Positions 20,595 to 31,196 are shown, counted from the stretch's first letter. The stretch is DNA of 64,000 nucleotides from Aureimonas sp. SK2 (GCF_029813115.1 NZ_JAPZDS010000002.1:1-64000); one strand, 5' to 3'. Translations and numbers: made by a program. The notes: generated by a model not told the origin, from the letters alone.

Positions 20595-20654
20595 GATCGC
20601 TACTCCTGTCGTTTCGCCCGGCAGCATGCGCGCGCTCGTGCCTGCGCGCAAACG

Positions 20655-20674
20655 ATGTTATCGGATGGAAACAT
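20655..20674. promoter_or_regulatory. Candidate LysR-type binding site upstream of gcdH
   Basis: ATGTT (20655-20659) and AACAT (20670-20674) form an inverted repeat in the divergent gap between gcdH and the LysR gene, the spacing and T...A ends expected of a LysR box. Regulator binding is inferred from position. Confidence 0.45.
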
Positions 20675-20698
20675 TCGTAAATTCGATGACCTTGCGCC

Positions 20699-21598
20699 GT
20701 GCGACCCGCCTATCACCCGACCATCGCCGAGCTTCGCGCCTTTGTCGCCTGCATGGACAGGGGCTCGGTGACGGAGGCCGCCGCGAGCCTCCATCTGACC
20801 CAGAGCACGGTCAGCCGCTCGCTCGCGCTTCTGGAGGAGAAGCTCGGCGTGCCGCTCTTTCACCGCGTGCGCAAGCGCCTCGTACCCTCCGACGCCGGCC
20901 GGCTCTTCGCGGTGGACGCGGCCGCGATCCTCGCCCGGCTCGACCAGGCGACGGTCAAGACCATGGCCTTCGGCGGACGGCGCGAGATCCTCAATCTCGC
21001 CGTCCTGCCGACCTTCGCGGCGCGCTGGCTGTCCCCGCGCCTCGTCGCCTTCTCGCGCGCCGAGCCGGGCATCAGCCTCAATGTCAGCGCCCGGCTGGGG
21101 GCGGTGGACTTCGAGGCGGAGGGGTTCGACGCGGCGATCCTGCGATCCGGCCCGCCGTCCGGCATCCTGGAGGCGCTGACCCTGTGTCCGGACCGCTTGC
21201 TCGCGGTGGCGAGCCCGCAGCTCCTCGCTGGGCTTGACCTCGCTGACGAGGCCATGCTCCTGCGCCTGCCGCTCCTTCAGCAGGCGACGCGTCCGACGCT
21301 GTGGCTCGAATGGTTCCGCGAGGCGGGAATCGACGCGCGCGACATCCTGCGCGGCCATCGGTTCGAGCAGTTCGCCATGGTGGTGGAGGGCGCGGTGGCG
21401 GGCCTCGGCGTCGCCCTGGTGCCGGATTTCGCGGTGGAACGGGAGCTGGAAGGCGGCCTCCTGACATTGGCCTCGCCGCGCAGCCTCGCGCTGCCCGAGC
21501 CCTATTGCCTGCTCCACCCCCGGCGCAGCCTGCAGCGCCCGGCCTTCGCGAGGTTCCTGGCTTGGCTCAGCCGGACGGCGATCGACGGGTCGCCCTGA
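20699..21598 (+). CDS. LysR-family regulator (GcdR-like)
   Basis: 299 residues from GTG 20699. The N-terminal helix-turn-helix is clear (SVTEAAASLHLTQSTVSRSLALLEE), followed by a type 2 periplasmic-binding-like effector domain. Divergent from gcdH and its CoA-transferase, so most likely the activator of glutarate use, as in the gcdR-gcdHG arrangement. The best-fitting effector would be glutarate, by analogy. Downstream there is no gene for about 520 bases. Confidence 0.9.
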   Translation: MRPAYHPTIAELRAFVACMDRGSVTEAAASLHLTQSTVSRSLALLEEKLGVPLFHRVRKRLVPSDAGRLFAVDAAAILARLDQATVKTMAFGGRREILNLAVLPTFAARWLSPRLVAFSRAEPGISLNVSARLGAVDFEAEGFDAAILRSGPPSGILEALTLCPDRLLAVASPQLLAGLDLADEAMLLRLPLLQQATRPTLWLEWFREAGIDARDILRGHRFEQFAMVVEGAVAGLGVALVPDFAVERELEGGLLTLASPRSLALPEPYCLLHPRRSLQRPAFARFLAWLSRTAIDGSP

Positions 21599-21639
21599 GG
21601 TCTTCGATGCGCAGACCTTCGGGACGAGCGACGCGGCTA

Positions 21640-21800
21640 AGAGTGCCTAACAATACCTCCGGGCGGAGGGCTGGCGAGGGATTTGTAGTCGAGGCGAGGA
21701 GCAGAGCGGAGACCATGCAGCGCATGGGCGAGCATCGGCGACGACGCATCGGCGGCAAAGACCCGTCAGACCGACCCCGCGAGGTTTTGTTAGGCACTCT
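21640..21800 (+). repeat. Intergenic hairpin element, copy 2
   Basis: 161 bases bounded by a perfect 14-base inverted repeat, AGAGTGCCTAACAA (21640-21653) and TTGTTAGGCACTCT (21787-21800). A further outer pair, TTCGGGAC (21618-21625) and GTCCCGAA (21803-21810), extends the stem. The interior shares GGCGAGGGATTT, GCATCGGCGA and a CAGACCGACCCCGCGAGG block with copy 1 at 3818-3979, yet the terminal stem is a different sequence. It occupies the gap between the LysR gene and the che operon. Confidence 0.7.
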
Positions 21801-21810
21801 AAGTCCCGAA

Positions 21811-22123
21811 CGGCGCTCCGTCCGAATCCGCGCGTGGCATATGTTCCTCGGCGGTTTTCGCATTCGTGGTGAAGGAAGGGTTTCCGGCCCCTCCGCGACG
21901 CCGGCCGCCGGTCGGCAAGGCGGCCGGACCCCGCCGCCGTTCCGCCTCGGTCTCCAAAGGGACGAGCCGGATATGGCGCCTGCGCGGACGGTTCCGAAAG
22001 GCCCGGTTCCAGCTCGCGAGCGGGGCGTTGCCGCGATCGTTAGCAATTTCCGAAAACGATAAATTTTAAGCTTTGCGGCATAAATTCCATTCAGCACGCA
22101 ACAAAGTGATCGGAAAGACGTTG
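21811..22123. other. Leader region of the che operon
   Basis: About 310 bases between the hairpin element and the first che gene. No convincing gene; a 67-codon GTG-started frame at 21866-22069 is basic, low-complexity and without ribosome binding site. The last 90 bases are clearly more AT-rich than the rest of the window and probably hold the promoter. Confidence 0.5.
22036..22060. promoter_or_regulatory. Inverted repeat in the che promoter region
   Basis: ATCGTT (22036-22041) and AACGAT (22055-22060) form a perfect 6-base inverted repeat with a 13-base spacer in the AT-rich patch about 65 bases before the first che start. It could be an operator; nothing identifies the regulator. Confidence 0.3.
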
Positions 22124-22402
22124 ATGGCGCCTTTTTCCCTCGGATCCACCTGCACGCTGGCCCAGGTCGACGAACTCCACGCCGCCCTCTGCGAGCATGT
22201 GGCCGCTCACTCCGCCGAAGGCCTCGTGATCGACGCGACAGGCGTGGAGGAGGCCGACGTCAGCCTCGCCCAGCTTCTCGTCGCCGCCCGGCACACCGCC
22301 GGCGCGCGCAACCTCTCCATGACGCTCATGCCCTCCCAGGCCGTTTCCGGCCTTCTCGCGCGGACCGGCCTGACCAGCTGGGCCGAGACGGTCCGAGCCT
22401 GA
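22124..22402 (+). CDS. STAS-domain protein at head of che operon
   Basis: 92 residues from ATG 22124 (GGAAAG upstream); a TTG at 22073 is in frame but adds 17 basic residues. The IDATGVEEADVSLAQLLVAAR stretch fits the STAS/anti-sigma-factor-antagonist fold, where a Ser or Thr after the Asp can be phosphorylated. STAS proteins of this kind open many alphaproteobacterial chemosensory operons. It may act as a phosphate-responsive adaptor or alternative output. No anti-sigma kinase is nearby. Confidence 0.82.
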   Translation: MAPFSLGSTCTLAQVDELHAALCEHVAAHSAEGLVIDATGVEEADVSLAQLLVAARHTAGARNLSMTLMPSQAVSGLLARTGLTSWAETVRA

Positions 22403-22431
22403 GCCCTCTGCATTTCGAAAGGTCCCAACCC

Positions 22432-22800
22432 ATGGGCAAGCCCGTTCTTTGCGTCGACGACAGCGCCAGCGTCCGTCAGATGGTCTCCTTCACGTTGGAA
22501 TCGGCCGGATACTCGCCGACCACGGCCGTCGACGGCGTCGATGCGCTGTCCAAGCTCGACCAGGGCCGCTTCTCGCTGGTCATCACCGATCTCAACATGC
22601 CCAACATGGACGGCATCACGATGATCGCCCGCATTCGCGCCATGCCGCAGCATGCCGGCATGCCGATCGTCATGCTCACGACCGAATCCGACGAGGCCAA
22701 GAAGGTCGCCGGCAAGGCCGCCGGCGCCACGGGCTGGATCGTCAAGCCGTTCGACCAGACTCGCCTTCTTGCCGTCGTCAACAAGCTGATCGGGGCCTGA
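22432..22800 (+). CDS. cheY: CheY-type response regulator
   Basis: 122 residues, a bare receiver domain. The acidic pair is CVDD (residues 9-10), the phosphorylated Asp is D53 in VITDLNMPNMDG, the switch Thr is in VMLTTESD, and the conserved Lys is in WIVKPFD. It takes phosphate from CheA and carries it to the motor or another target. It ends 5 bases before cheA. Confidence 0.94.
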   Translation: MGKPVLCVDDSASVRQMVSFTLESAGYSPTTAVDGVDALSKLDQGRFSLVITDLNMPNMDGITMIARIRAMPQHAGMPIVMLTTESDEAKKVAGKAAGATGWIVKPFDQTRLLAVVNKLIGA

Positions 22801-22805
22801 CATCC

Positions 22806-24839
22806 ATGAACGCCGGGAACGCAGTCGAGATCTTCCTCAACGAGGCCCGCGATCTCCTGGAGCAGCTCGAAGCGGCGCTCCTCGACCTCGAAGCGCGCCC
22901 GGACGACGCCGAACTCATCAACACCACCTTCCGCGCACTCCACACGCTGAAGGGCTCGGGCGGCATGTTCGGTCCGCCCGACATGGCCGCCTTCGCCCAC
23001 AAGCTGGAAGACGCGTTCGAGAAGGTGCGCCAGGGCGAAGTGCCGCTGACGCCCGCCTTCGTGGGCGTGCTCCTCGCCGCCACCGACCAGATCCGCCGCC
23101 TCCTGTTCGAACCCTCCGCCAACGACGCGGTCCGCAGCGCCGAGCTCGTGGCGGCCCTCCAGGCGCAGGTCGGCGGAGCGAGCGCCGCGCCCGCCGCGAC
23201 GGCGTCGGTCGACGCCCCGGTCGCGACCCCGTCCGCGACCGTTGCGGGCTCGCGCCGCTTCGCCATCACGCTGCGCCTGCCGGCCAACGCGCTGCTCTTC
23301 GGCACCAACCCGCTGGCCCTTCTCGACGAGCTGCAGGCCCTCGGCCAGGCCGAGATCGAGGCGCTGACCGACGCGGTTCCCGAACTCGCCCTCCTCGCGC
23401 CGACCGAGATTCGGCTCGCCTGGCGCGTCGTGCTGACGACGTCGGAGGGCAAGGGCGCGATCGAGGACGTCTTCATCTTCGTGGACGAGCCCGGCGCCGT
23501 CGTGATCGAGGAGCTGGAGGCGCTCGCCGCCGCCGCCCCGGCTGTCCCGGTCGCCGCCGAGGCCCCGGCCGCGGAGCCGGCCGCCGCCCCTGCGCCGGTC
23601 GCCGCCGCATCGGTCGCGGCGCCGAAGGCCGAGGCCAAGGCGCCGCCCCAGGCCCAGGCCCAGCCGGAAGCCAGCGTGCGCGTCTCGGCCTCGCGCCTCG
23701 ACACGCTGCTCGACCAGGTCGGCGAGCTGGTGATCGCCCAGGCCCGCCTCACCGCGCTCACCCACCAGCGCCACGACCCGGTGCTGACCGCCGTGGTGGA
23801 GGAGATCGAGCGCATCTCCGCCGACCTGCGCGACTCGGCGATGGACATGCGCATGCTGCCCATCGACTCGCTGTTCAGCCGCTACCGGCGCGTCGTGCGC
23901 GACCTCTCGACCGACCTCGGCAAGGAGATCGACCTCGTCCTGTCGGGCGAGGACACCGAGCTAGACAAGACCGTGCTCGACCGGCTGGGCGATCCGCTGG
24001 TCCACATCATCCGCAACTCGATCGACCACGGCATCGAGATGCAGGACAGGCGCCTGGAGGCGGGTAAGCCCAAGCGCGGTACGCTGCGCCTGTCGGCGCG
24101 CCAGTCCGGCACCGAGGTCATCATCACGGTTGAGGACGACGGCGCCGGCCTCAACCGTGCCCGCATCCTCGAAAAGGCGCGCGCGGCCGGCATCGTGGCC
24201 GAGGGCGTGACGCCCCCGGATCGCGAGATCGACGAGTTGATCTTCCATCCCGGCCTTTCGACGGCGGCGGCCGTCTCCAACCTGTCGGGCCGGGGCGTCG
24301 GCATGGACGTCGTGCGGCGCACGATCGGCGAGCTGCACGGCTCGATCGAGATCGCCACCGAGCCCGGCCGGGGCACGCGCTTCACCCTGCGCCTGCCCCT
24401 GACGCTCGCCATCATCGACGGGCTCCTAGTGCGGGTCGGCGAGACCAAGTGCATCCTGCCGCTCGCCAATGTCGAGGAATGCGTCGAATACGCCTCCATC
24501 GAGAGCCGCACCTCCAAGGGCCGCTCCTTCGTCGACATCCGCGGCGCCATGGTGCCGATCCTCTGGATGGACCGCGTCTTCGGCGGCGACACGGGCGAGG
24601 ACGGCATCGTCGTGGTGGCCGGCGGGGTCGATGCGGGTCGCATCGGCGTCGTGGTGGACCAGGTGATCGGCCAGCACCAGACGGTGATCAAGCCCCTGTC
24701 CCCGCTCCACCGCGACGTGCCGGGCCTGACGGGCGCGACCATTCTGGGCGACGGCTCGGTGGCCCTCATCCTCGACGTGAACCCCTTGTTCCGCCAGGCC
24801 GGCGCGCTGCGCGCCGCGCCCACCCCCGTCGCCGCCTGA
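22806..24839 (+). CDS. cheA: Chemotaxis histidine kinase CheA
   Basis: 677 residues from ATG 22806. Domain order: Hpt (1-110, phosphorylated H46 in ALHTLKGSGGMFG); a middle acidic/proline-alanine region with a small folded part (about 145-250); dimerisation domain (about 300-365); HATPase with HIIRNSIDHGIE (N box), DDGAGLNR (G1) and SGRGVGMDVVR (G2); and a C-terminal CheW-like domain (about 535-670). It reads the receptors through CheW and phosphorylates CheY and CheB. Next gene is cheW, 16 bases on. Confidence 0.95.
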   Translation: MNAGNAVEIFLNEARDLLEQLEAALLDLEARPDDAELINTTFRALHTLKGSGGMFGPPDMAAFAHKLEDAFEKVRQGEVPLTPAFVGVLLAATDQIRRLLFEPSANDAVRSAELVAALQAQVGGASAAPAATASVDAPVATPSATVAGSRRFAITLRLPANALLFGTNPLALLDELQALGQAEIEALTDAVPELALLAPTEIRLAWRVVLTTSEGKGAIEDVFIFVDEPGAVVIEELEALAAAAPAVPVAAEAPAAEPAAAPAPVAAASVAAPKAEAKAPPQAQAQPEASVRVSASRLDTLLDQVGELVIAQARLTALTHQRHDPVLTAVVEEIERISADLRDSAMDMRMLPIDSLFSRYRRVVRDLSTDLGKEIDLVLSGEDTELDKTVLDRLGDPLVHIIRNSIDHGIEMQDRRLEAGKPKRGTLRLSARQSGTEVIITVEDDGAGLNRARILEKARAAGIVAEGVTPPDREIDELIFHPGLSTAAAVSNLSGRGVGMDVVRRTIGELHGSIEIATEPGRGTRFTLRLPLTLAIIDGLLVRVGETKCILPLANVEECVEYASIESRTSKGRSFVDIRGAMVPILWMDRVFGGDTGEDGIVVVAGGVDAGRIGVVVDQVIGQHQTVIKPLSPLHRDVPGLTGATILGDGSVALILDVNPLFRQAGALRAAPTPVAA

Positions 24840-24855
24840 AGGAGGCTCGTGCACC

Positions 24856-25344
24856 ATGTCCCAGGCGACCCCCGCACCCGAGGCCGCGCGCGAAGGCGGC
24901 GACTACCTCACCATCTCGATCGACGACGACCTCTTCGCCATTCCCGTGGATCTCGTCCACGAGGTCCTCGACCCGCCGCAGATGACGCTGGTGCCGAACG
25001 CCCCGGCCTATGCGCCCGGTCTCGTCAACGTGCGCGGCAACATCCTGCCGCTGATCGACCTGCGCCGCCGCTTCCTGATGGAGGACGCGACCGACACGGA
25101 GCATTCTCGCGTGATCGTCTCGCGGATCGGGGACGCTGCGGGCGGCTTCATGGTGGCGGTCAAGGCCGACGCCGTGCACGAGGTGCAGTTCTTCGCGCCG
25201 GAAGCCGTCGAGGCTCTGCCGGAGAACGGCACGCGCTGGCCGGCCGAGTTCCTCTCAGGCGTCGTGCGCCGCGAAGGGCGCTTCGTCATCCTCGTCGATC
25301 TCGAGCGCATCCTGCGCCCGGGCGACGCCGCCACGACCCACTGA
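24856..25344 (+). CDS. cheW: Chemotaxis coupling protein CheW (first copy)
   Basis: 162 residues of CheW fold. [26 protein letters not shown] at the N-terminal side and [18 protein letters not shown] in the middle are typical. It bridges receptors and CheA at the inner membrane. A second, diverged cheW follows the receptor genes (29726-30244), so the two may couple different receptors. Downstream 100 bases lead into the first MCP gene. Confidence 0.94.
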   Translation: MSQATPAPEAAREGGDYLTISIDDDLFAIPVDLVHEVLDPPQMTLVPNAPAYAPGLVNVRGNILPLIDLRRRFLMEDATDTEHSRVIVSRIGDAAGGFMVAVKADAVHEVQFFAPEAVEALPENGTRWPAEFLSGVVRREGRFVILVDLERILRPGDAATTH

Positions 25345-25444
25345 ACCCCTTTCGTCTCTTCGACCTCGTCTTGTCGCCCAACGGGCGACCCAAGGCCGAT
25401 CCGCCGAACCTCTGTCCCACCCCAATGATCGACAGGTCCCTTCC

Positions 25445-27601
25445 ATGCGCGTGACCATCAAGACCAAACTGATCGGCTCGTTCGGGGTCGTTCTCGCCCT
25501 CCTCGGAGCGGCGGGCTACTTCGGCATCTCCAGCCTGGGGCAGACGAACCAGGCGATGACCAGCTTCTCGGAAGGCCCCTTCGTCCAGGTCGCCAACGGC
25601 CCGGTCGTGAAGCAGGAGCTCACCGACATCCGCCGCGCCATGTGGCGCATGCTGATCACCTCCGACCCGAAGATGCTCGAAAGCCTCCAGAGCTCCGTCG
25701 ACGCGAACTGGCGTGACATGGACGCGCGGATCGACACGCTCCTGGCCGCCACCCCCGCCGACCAGCGCGACGCCCTTTCCGACCTCAAGCCGCTCCTGAC
25801 GCAGACCAGGAGCGTCGTCGACGGCGCGGCGGAGCGCGTCGCTCTCGCGAACAACGAGGCGGGCGACGCCGCCATCGTGGAAACGAACAAGGTCGTCGGG
25901 CCGCTTCTCGCCGATCTGCGGTCCCTGGCCGTTACCGGCGGATCGGCCGCGGCGCTGGCCGAAACCGTCGCATCCAAGGTCAAGGACGCCCGCTTCGCGG
26001 CCGTCTCCGCCGTGGTCCGTACCCCCGAGGATGCCATCTCGGCGGCGGCGGCGGAAACCAAGGCAATCGACGCCGAGATCCGCGCCGATCTTTCGCGCCT
26101 GGCGACGATCGCCCTGCCGGCGCAGGCCGCGCTTGTTCAACAGATGGCGGCGGAATGGAACGCGGCCTCCGCCGTCATCCAGCAGCAGGCCGAGATCGGC
26201 CTGCGCAACGAGTTCTCGGCCGCCCAGACCATCATGGACAACGAGGTCACGGTCGCCGCGACCCGGCTCAGCCAGCGCCTCGACGAGCTCAACGCCCAGG
26301 CGACCGGGAACGCCGAGACCTATGTCGCGGACGCGCAGGCCGCCTATGAGGGCACCCGCGCCATGCTGATGATCCTCGTGCTCAGCGCCATCGCGATGGG
26401 CACGGCGGCGGCGGCCTGGATGGCGATCTCCATCTCGCGCGGTCTGTCGCGCTCGGTGAAGCTGGCGCAGGACATCGGCGCGGGCGACCTGACACAGACC
26501 GTCGAGGCCAAGGGCCAGGACGAGATCGGCGACCTCCTGCGCGCCATGAACGCCATGACCGAGAACCTGCGCGACATCGTCTCCGAGGTGACCCGTTCCG
26601 CCGAGCAGGTCGCCGCCGGCGCCCAGCAGTCCGCAGCCACGGCCGAGCAGCTCAGCCAGGGCGCCACCGAACAAGCCGCCTCGACCGAGCAACTCGGCCA
26701 GGGCGCCAACGAGCAGGCCGCCGCCACCGAGCAGGCCTCGTCGGCCATGGAGGAGATGGCCGCCAACATCCGCCAGAACTCCGAGAACGCCTCGACCACC
26801 GAGAAGATCGCCGCGCAGGCGTCGACCAGCGCCGAGAAGAGCGGGCAGGCGGTGGCCAACTCGGTGGAGGCGATGCGTACCATCGCCGACAAAATCCGCA
26901 TCGTGCAGGAGATCGCCCGCCAGACCGACCTTCTCGCACTGAACGCGGCGATCGAGGCGGCGCGCGCCGGCCAGCACGGCAAGGGCTTCGCGGTCGTGGC
27001 GTCCGAAGTGCGCAAGCTCGCCGAGCGCTCCCAGATCGCGGCCTCCGAGATCGGCGAGCTGTCCGGCTCGACGCTCAAGATCGCCGAGGAGGCGGGCGGC
27101 ATGCTCCAGCAGCTCGTGCCGGACATCCAACGCACGGCGGAACTCGTCGCGGAGATTTCGGCGGCCTGCCGCGAGCAGAACGCGGGCGCCGAACAGATCA
27201 ACCAGGCGATCCAGCAGCTCGACAAGGTGACGCAGCAGACCAACGACACGGTCGGTCAGCTCGACGAGGTCACCCAGCAGAACGCCTCTGCGGCCAGCGA
27301 GATGTCGGCCACCGCCGAGCAGCTCGCGGCCGAGGCCTCGCGCCTCAACGACCGGGTCTCCTTCTTCCGCCTGGAGCACGGCACGCCGGCTCGCCCGGCG
27401 GTCGCCGCGGCCAAGCCGAAGGCGGACGTGCGCCGGCTGCAGGCGGACGTCCAGGGCTTCGCCCAGAGCCGTGCCGCCAAGGCGAAGCCGGCGGCCAAGG
27501 CACCGGCCAAGCCCGCCGCCCCCAAGACGCCGACCAAGGGGTTCGACCTCGATCTCGGCGGCGACGAAGGCGGCAGCAGCTTCGAGAAGATGAGCGCCTG
27601 A
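25445..27601 (+). CDS. Methyl-accepting chemotaxis protein (longer paralogue)
   Basis: 718 residues. TM1 about 8-30, a helical periplasmic sensor (about 31-300, four-helix-bundle type), TM2 about 302-325, HAMP ([13 protein letters not shown] onwards), then a long coiled-coil signalling hairpin with the conserved tip [21 protein letters not shown]. The C-terminal tail is Lys/Ala/Pro-rich, ending in EKMSA, with no CheR-docking pentapeptide. Compared with the next gene it has a 14-residue insertion in each arm of the hairpin (near residues 402-429 and 591-612). The ligand is unknown. Confidence 0.94.
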   Translation: MRVTIKTKLIGSFGVVLALLGAAGYFGISSLGQTNQAMTSFSEGPFVQVANGPVVKQELTDIRRAMWRMLITSDPKMLESLQSSVDANWRDMDARIDTLLAATPADQRDALSDLKPLLTQTRSVVDGAAERVALANNEAGDAAIVETNKVVGPLLADLRSLAVTGGSAAALAETVASKVKDARFAAVSAVVRTPEDAISAAAAETKAIDAEIRADLSRLATIALPAQAALVQQMAAEWNAASAVIQQQAEIGLRNEFSAAQTIMDNEVTVAATRLSQRLDELNAQATGNAETYVADAQAAYEGTRAMLMILVLSAIAMGTAAAAWMAISISRGLSRSVKLAQDIGAGDLTQTVEAKGQDEIGDLLRAMNAMTENLRDIVSEVTRSAEQVAAGAQQSAATAEQLSQGATEQAASTEQLGQGANEQAAATEQASSAMEEMAANIRQNSENASTTEKIAAQASTSAEKSGQAVANSVEAMRTIADKIRIVQEIARQTDLLALNAAIEAARAGQHGKGFAVVASEVRKLAERSQIAASEIGELSGSTLKIAEEAGGMLQQLVPDIQRTAELVAEISAACREQNAGAEQINQAIQQLDKVTQQTNDTVGQLDEVTQQNASAASEMSATAEQLAAEASRLNDRVSFFRLEHGTPARPAVAAAKPKADVRRLQADVQGFAQSRAAKAKPAAKAPAKPAAPKTPTKGFDLDLGGDEGGSSFEKMSA
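26648..26731 (+). repeat. 42-base tandem duplication, N-arm of MCP hairpin
   Basis: Two imperfect 42-base units, 26648-26689 and 26690-26731, encode TEQAASTEQ- and NEQAAATEQ-type heptads. The paralogous MCP at 27687-29729 has only one unit here. Confidence 0.7.
27215..27280 (+). repeat. 42-base-phase duplication, C-arm of MCP hairpin
   Basis: CAGCTCGAC plus a GAGGTCACCCAGCAG-type sequence recurs 42 bases apart (units beginning 27215 and 27257), giving QLDKVTQQ and QLDEVTQQ. The paralogue has one unit, so both hairpin arms gained two heptads. Confidence 0.7.
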
Positions 27602-27686
27602 CGCGTCCGGCCCGGCGGCCCGAGCGCCGCCGGCCCCCTTCCACTCCATTCCCGGACTGCCGAACGTCCCGAAAGGTCACATCCCC

Positions 27687-29729
27687 ATGCGCTTTACCAT
27701 CAAGACCAAGCTGATCGGCTCGTTCGGGGCCGTCCTCGCCCTCCTGGGAACCGCAGGCTATTTCGGAATTTCCAGCCTCGGTTCCTCCAACGACATGATG
27801 CAGCGGTTCTCGAGCGGCCCGTTCGTTCAGGTCAAGAGCGTCCAGCAGATTTCGTCCGACATCATGGACCTGCGTCGCCTGATGTTCCGCGTCTATCTCG
27901 AAACGGACCCGGGCGCGCTCGAAAAGCAGATGGCGGACTATGCCGCGCGCTGGGAGCGTATCGGCGCCAACCACGCGACCTTTCTTGCCGCCGTGGATCC
28001 GAGCCGGCAGAGCGAGGTGGCCGACCTGAAGCCGGCTCTCGACGCCCTGCGCCAGACTTCGGACAAGGGCATGGACCTGCTCCGCAAGGCCGATCTCCAG
28101 CTCTCGGGCAAGGCGCTCGCCAAGACGGAGCCCGCATTCGACAAGCTGCGTCAGGATTTGGGCGGGCTTGCGCCGGTCGGCACTGCAGCAGCCGCCGACG
28201 TCGCGGCGGCGCGGGAGGCGGTCTACGCCGCGCGCCTTGCGATGGTCTCCACCCTCGATCTCAACGACGCGCAGTCGATCGCCGCCGCCCGCGCCGAACT
28301 CGACAGGCAGGTTCAGGCTTTCGGCGCCGCTGTCGAACGGCTGCGCGGCGCCCCGGGCATCACGCAGGCGGCTCTCGATGTGATCCGGACCGACTGGGAG
28401 GCCTTCGTCGGCTCCAGCACCGACTTTGCCGACCAAGGGGTCGAGGCGCTGGCGGACAAGGCCCTCGACTACCAGTTCAACAACATCGTACCCGAGGCCA
28501 ACAAGGTCTCCGACCGCTTGGCCGACCTGGTGGATCGTGCGAACGGAACGGCATCCCGGTACATTTCGGATGCGCAGGCCACCTACGACACCACCCGCAA
28601 CACGCTGATCGCCATCGTGCTCGGCGCGATCGCCATCGGCGCGGCGGCGGCTGCCTGGATGTCGCTCTCCATCTCGCGCGGCCTGTCGCGCTCGGTAAAG
28701 CTGGCGGAGGACATCGGCGCGGGTGACCTGACGCAGACCGTCGCCGCCAAGGACCAGGACGAGATCGGCGACCTCCTGCGCGCCATGAACGCGATGACGG
28801 AGAACCTGCGCGAGATCGTCTCCGACGTCACCGGATCGGCATCCCAGGTCGCCGCCGGCGCCCAGCAGTCCTCGGCCACGGCCGAGCAGCTCAGCCAGGG
28901 CTCGACCGAGCAGGCCGCCGCCACCGAGCAGGCCTCGTCGGCCATGGAGGAGATGGCCGCCAACATCCGCCAGAACTCCGAGAACGCCACCACGACCGAG
29001 AAGATCGCCACCCAGGCCTCGACCAGCGCGATCCAGAGCGGCGAGGCGGTGGCCAATTCGGTGGAGGCGATGCGCACCATCGCCGACAAGATCCGGATCG
29101 TGCAGGAGATCGCCCGCCAGACCGACCTTCTGGCGCTGAACGCGGCGATCGAGGCGGCGCGCGCCGGCCAGCACGGCAAGGGCTTCGCGGTGGTGGCATC
29201 CGAAGTGCGCAAGCTCGCCGAGCGCTCCCAGATCGCGGCCTCCGAGATCGGCGAGCTGTCCGGCTCGACGCTCAAGATCGCCGAGGACGCCGGCAGCCGG
29301 CTCCAGCAGCTCGTGCCGGACATCCAGCGCACGGCCGAACTCGTCTCCGAAATCTCCGCCGCCTGCCGCGAGCAGAACGCGGGCGCCGAACAGATCAACC
29401 AGGCGATCCAGCAGCTCGATCAGGTCACGCAGCAGAACGCGGCGGCCGCCAACGAGATGTCGGCCACCGCCGAGCAGCTCTCGGCCGAGGCCGGCCGCCT
29501 CAACGACCGCGCCGGCTTCTTCCGCATCGAGGAGCAGGCCAAGCGCCAGGCGTCCGGGCCGGGCCGCGACGTGCGCGCCCTCCAGGCCAAGGTGGACAAG
29601 TTCGCCGCGACCCGCGTTCCCGCCAAGGCCGCCGCCAAGCCGGCGTCCCGCCCGGCGGCCAAGGGCGGCTTCGACCTCGACCTCGGCACCGAGACCCGCG
29701 ACGGCGATTTCGAAAGGATGAGCGCATGA
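27687..29729 (+). CDS. Methyl-accepting chemotaxis protein (shorter paralogue)
   Basis: 680 residues, same plan as the preceding receptor: TM1, periplasmic four-helix-type sensor, TM2 near 305-325, HAMP, hairpin with an identical tip. The first 30 residues and the whole cytoplasmic half are nearly identical to the neighbour, whereas the sensor domains differ strongly, so this is a tandem duplication with diverged ligand specificity. Hairpin arms are 14 residues shorter each. The C-terminus ends EERMSA-like (FERMSA). Its stop overlaps the second cheW start by 4 bases. Confidence 0.94.
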   Translation: MRFTIKTKLIGSFGAVLALLGTAGYFGISSLGSSNDMMQRFSSGPFVQVKSVQQISSDIMDLRRLMFRVYLETDPGALEKQMADYAARWERIGANHATFLAAVDPSRQSEVADLKPALDALRQTSDKGMDLLRKADLQLSGKALAKTEPAFDKLRQDLGGLAPVGTAAAADVAAAREAVYAARLAMVSTLDLNDAQSIAAARAELDRQVQAFGAAVERLRGAPGITQAALDVIRTDWEAFVGSSTDFADQGVEALADKALDYQFNNIVPEANKVSDRLADLVDRANGTASRYISDAQATYDTTRNTLIAIVLGAIAIGAAAAAWMSLSISRGLSRSVKLAEDIGAGDLTQTVAAKDQDEIGDLLRAMNAMTENLREIVSDVTGSASQVAAGAQQSSATAEQLSQGSTEQAAATEQASSAMEEMAANIRQNSENATTTEKIATQASTSAIQSGEAVANSVEAMRTIADKIRIVQEIARQTDLLALNAAIEAARAGQHGKGFAVVASEVRKLAERSQIAASEIGELSGSTLKIAEDAGSRLQQLVPDIQRTAELVSEISAACREQNAGAEQINQAIQQLDQVTQQNAAAANEMSATAEQLSAEAGRLNDRAGFFRIEEQAKRQASGPGRDVRALQAKVDKFAATRVPAKAAAKPASRPAAKGGFDLDLGTETRDGDFERMSA

Positions 29730-30244
29730 GCGCCGCCAGCAACTTCTCCGACGACCTTTCCGGCCCGGACGGGGCGGAGGAGGAAGCCGCACGGGAGATC
29801 CTGACCTTTCGTCTCGGCGATGAAACCTTCGGCATCCGCGTCGCCCATGTCCGCGAGGTCCTGGACTACAAGCCGATCGCGCGCATCTCCAACGCCCCGC
29901 CGCTTCTGCTCGGCATGATCGACGTGCGCGGCAGCGGGGTGCCGGTGGTGGACCTCAAGGCCAAGCTGCGCATGCGCAGCTTCGGCGACGGCGAGCCCAC
30001 CACCGACAGCCGCATCGTGGTGCTCGACTTCGAGGCGGGCGGCGTGCGGCGCACGGTGGCGGTGATCGCCGATACGGTGCACGAGGTCACCGAATTCTCG
30101 GAGGAGGAGGTCGAGGCCGCCCCGCAGTTCGGCGAGGACTGGAACTCCGCCTTCATGACGGGCCTCGGCCGGCGCGGCGAAACGTTCCTGACTCTTCTCG
30201 ACATCCAGAAGCTCTTCGAGGCCGAGCGCTTCGAGTTCTCCTGA
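29726..30244 (+). CDS. cheW: Chemotaxis coupling protein CheW (second copy)
   Basis: 172 residues with a 25-residue acidic N-terminal extension before the CheW fold ([45 protein letters not shown]). It overlaps the second MCP gene by 4 bases, so the two are translationally coupled and may act as a receptor/coupler pair. Low similarity to the first cheW suggests divided labour rather than dosage. Confidence 0.94.
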   Translation: MSAASNFSDDLSGPDGAEEEAAREILTFRLGDETFGIRVAHVREVLDYKPIARISNAPPLLLGMIDVRGSGVPVVDLKAKLRMRSFGDGEPTTDSRIVVLDFEAGGVRRTVAVIADTVHEVTEFSEEEVEAAPQFGEDWNSAFMTGLGRRGETFLTLLDIQKLFEAERFEFS

Positions 30245-30317
30245 GCCGTCTTCGCCACCATCTCGCGGCCCGCCAGGGCGGGCCGCATCCCCATCCCTGG
30301 CCAGACCGGACATTTCC

Positions 30318-31196
30318 ATGGCGCGTCCCGCGACCAAACCACAGCCCAGCCCGGCCGATCTCGCCTTCTCGGCGACCCTGGACATGGCGACCTTCCGCGA
30401 GCTCGCCAGGCTGGTGGACGAGACCTGCGGCATCGTCATGAGCGATGCCAAGCGCGTCATGCTGGAAACGCGCCTGCGCCGACGCCTGACGGCCAGCGGC
30501 GTCGAGGACTTCCGCGCCTATCTCAAGCTGCTCCGCACGCCCGAGGGGCGCGAGCGAGAACTCCAGGCCTTTACCGACTGCGTGGTCACCAACGAGACCT
30601 CGTTCTTCCGCGAGCCGCCGCATTTCGAGTATCTCACCCCCGACGAGCTGCGGCGCCTGGCCGAGGGCGGCCGCGAACGGGGGCTGCGCATCTGGTCGGC
30701 GGCCTCCTCGAGCGGCCAGGAGGCCTACAGCCTCGCCATGATCGCCGACGACGTGTCGAACGGCGGCACCCTGTTCCCCTGGTCGGTCACGGCGACCGAC
30801 ATCTCCGTGCGCATGCTGACCGCGGTGCGCGAAGGGGTCTACGGCACGGAGGCCGCGCGCAACGTGCCCGCGCGCCTGCGCCAGAAATATCTGGTGCCGA
30901 CGGGCCGCAACGCCGAGCAGCAGGTGAAGGTGACGCCGGACCTGCGCCGCAACATGCGCCTCGGCCAGATCAACCTGATGCACGACCAGTACCGGCCCGG
31001 CCAGGTGATGGACATCATCTTCTGCCGCAACGTCCTCATCTACTTCCAGCCGGAGGTGCAGATGGCCGTGATCGGCAAGCTCCTCGCCCACTTAAGGCCG
31101 GGCGGGCTCCTGTTCCTCGGCCATGCGGAGTCGATCCGCTCCAACCACCTGCCGCTGCGGCTGATCCGCAGCAACATCTACGCCCACGCGGAGTGA
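30318..31196 (+). CDS. cheR: Chemotaxis methyltransferase CheR
   Basis: 292 residues. The N-terminal helical domain is followed by the SAM-binding domain with [13 protein letters not shown] and [17 protein letters not shown], and late in the fold [11 protein letters not shown]. It methylates receptor Glu residues from S-adenosylmethionine for adaptation. No TPR tail. It is followed by cheB almost without gap. Confidence 0.95.
   Translation: MARPATKPQPSPADLAFSATLDMATFRELARLVDETCGIVMSDAKRVMLETRLRRRLTASGVEDFRAYLKLLRTPEGRERELQAFTDCVVTNETSFFREPPHFEYLTPDELRRLAEGGRERGLRIWSAASSSGQEAYSLAMIADDVSNGGTLFPWSVTATDISVRMLTAVREGVYGTEAARNVPARLRQKYLVPTGRNAEQQVKVTPDLRRNMRLGQINLMHDQYRPGQVMDIIFCRNVLIYFQPEVQMAVIGKLLAHLRPGGLLFLGHAESIRSNHLPLRLIRSNIYAHAE

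Noticed and set aside
21866-22069. 67-codon GTG-started frame in the che leader
   Set aside because: Basic, low-complexity, no ribosome binding site and no family resemblance; probably non-coding leader DNA.
25445-29729. Two almost identical MCP halves as an assembly duplication
   Set aside because: Their sensor domains, insertions and flanking sequences differ, so both are real genes.
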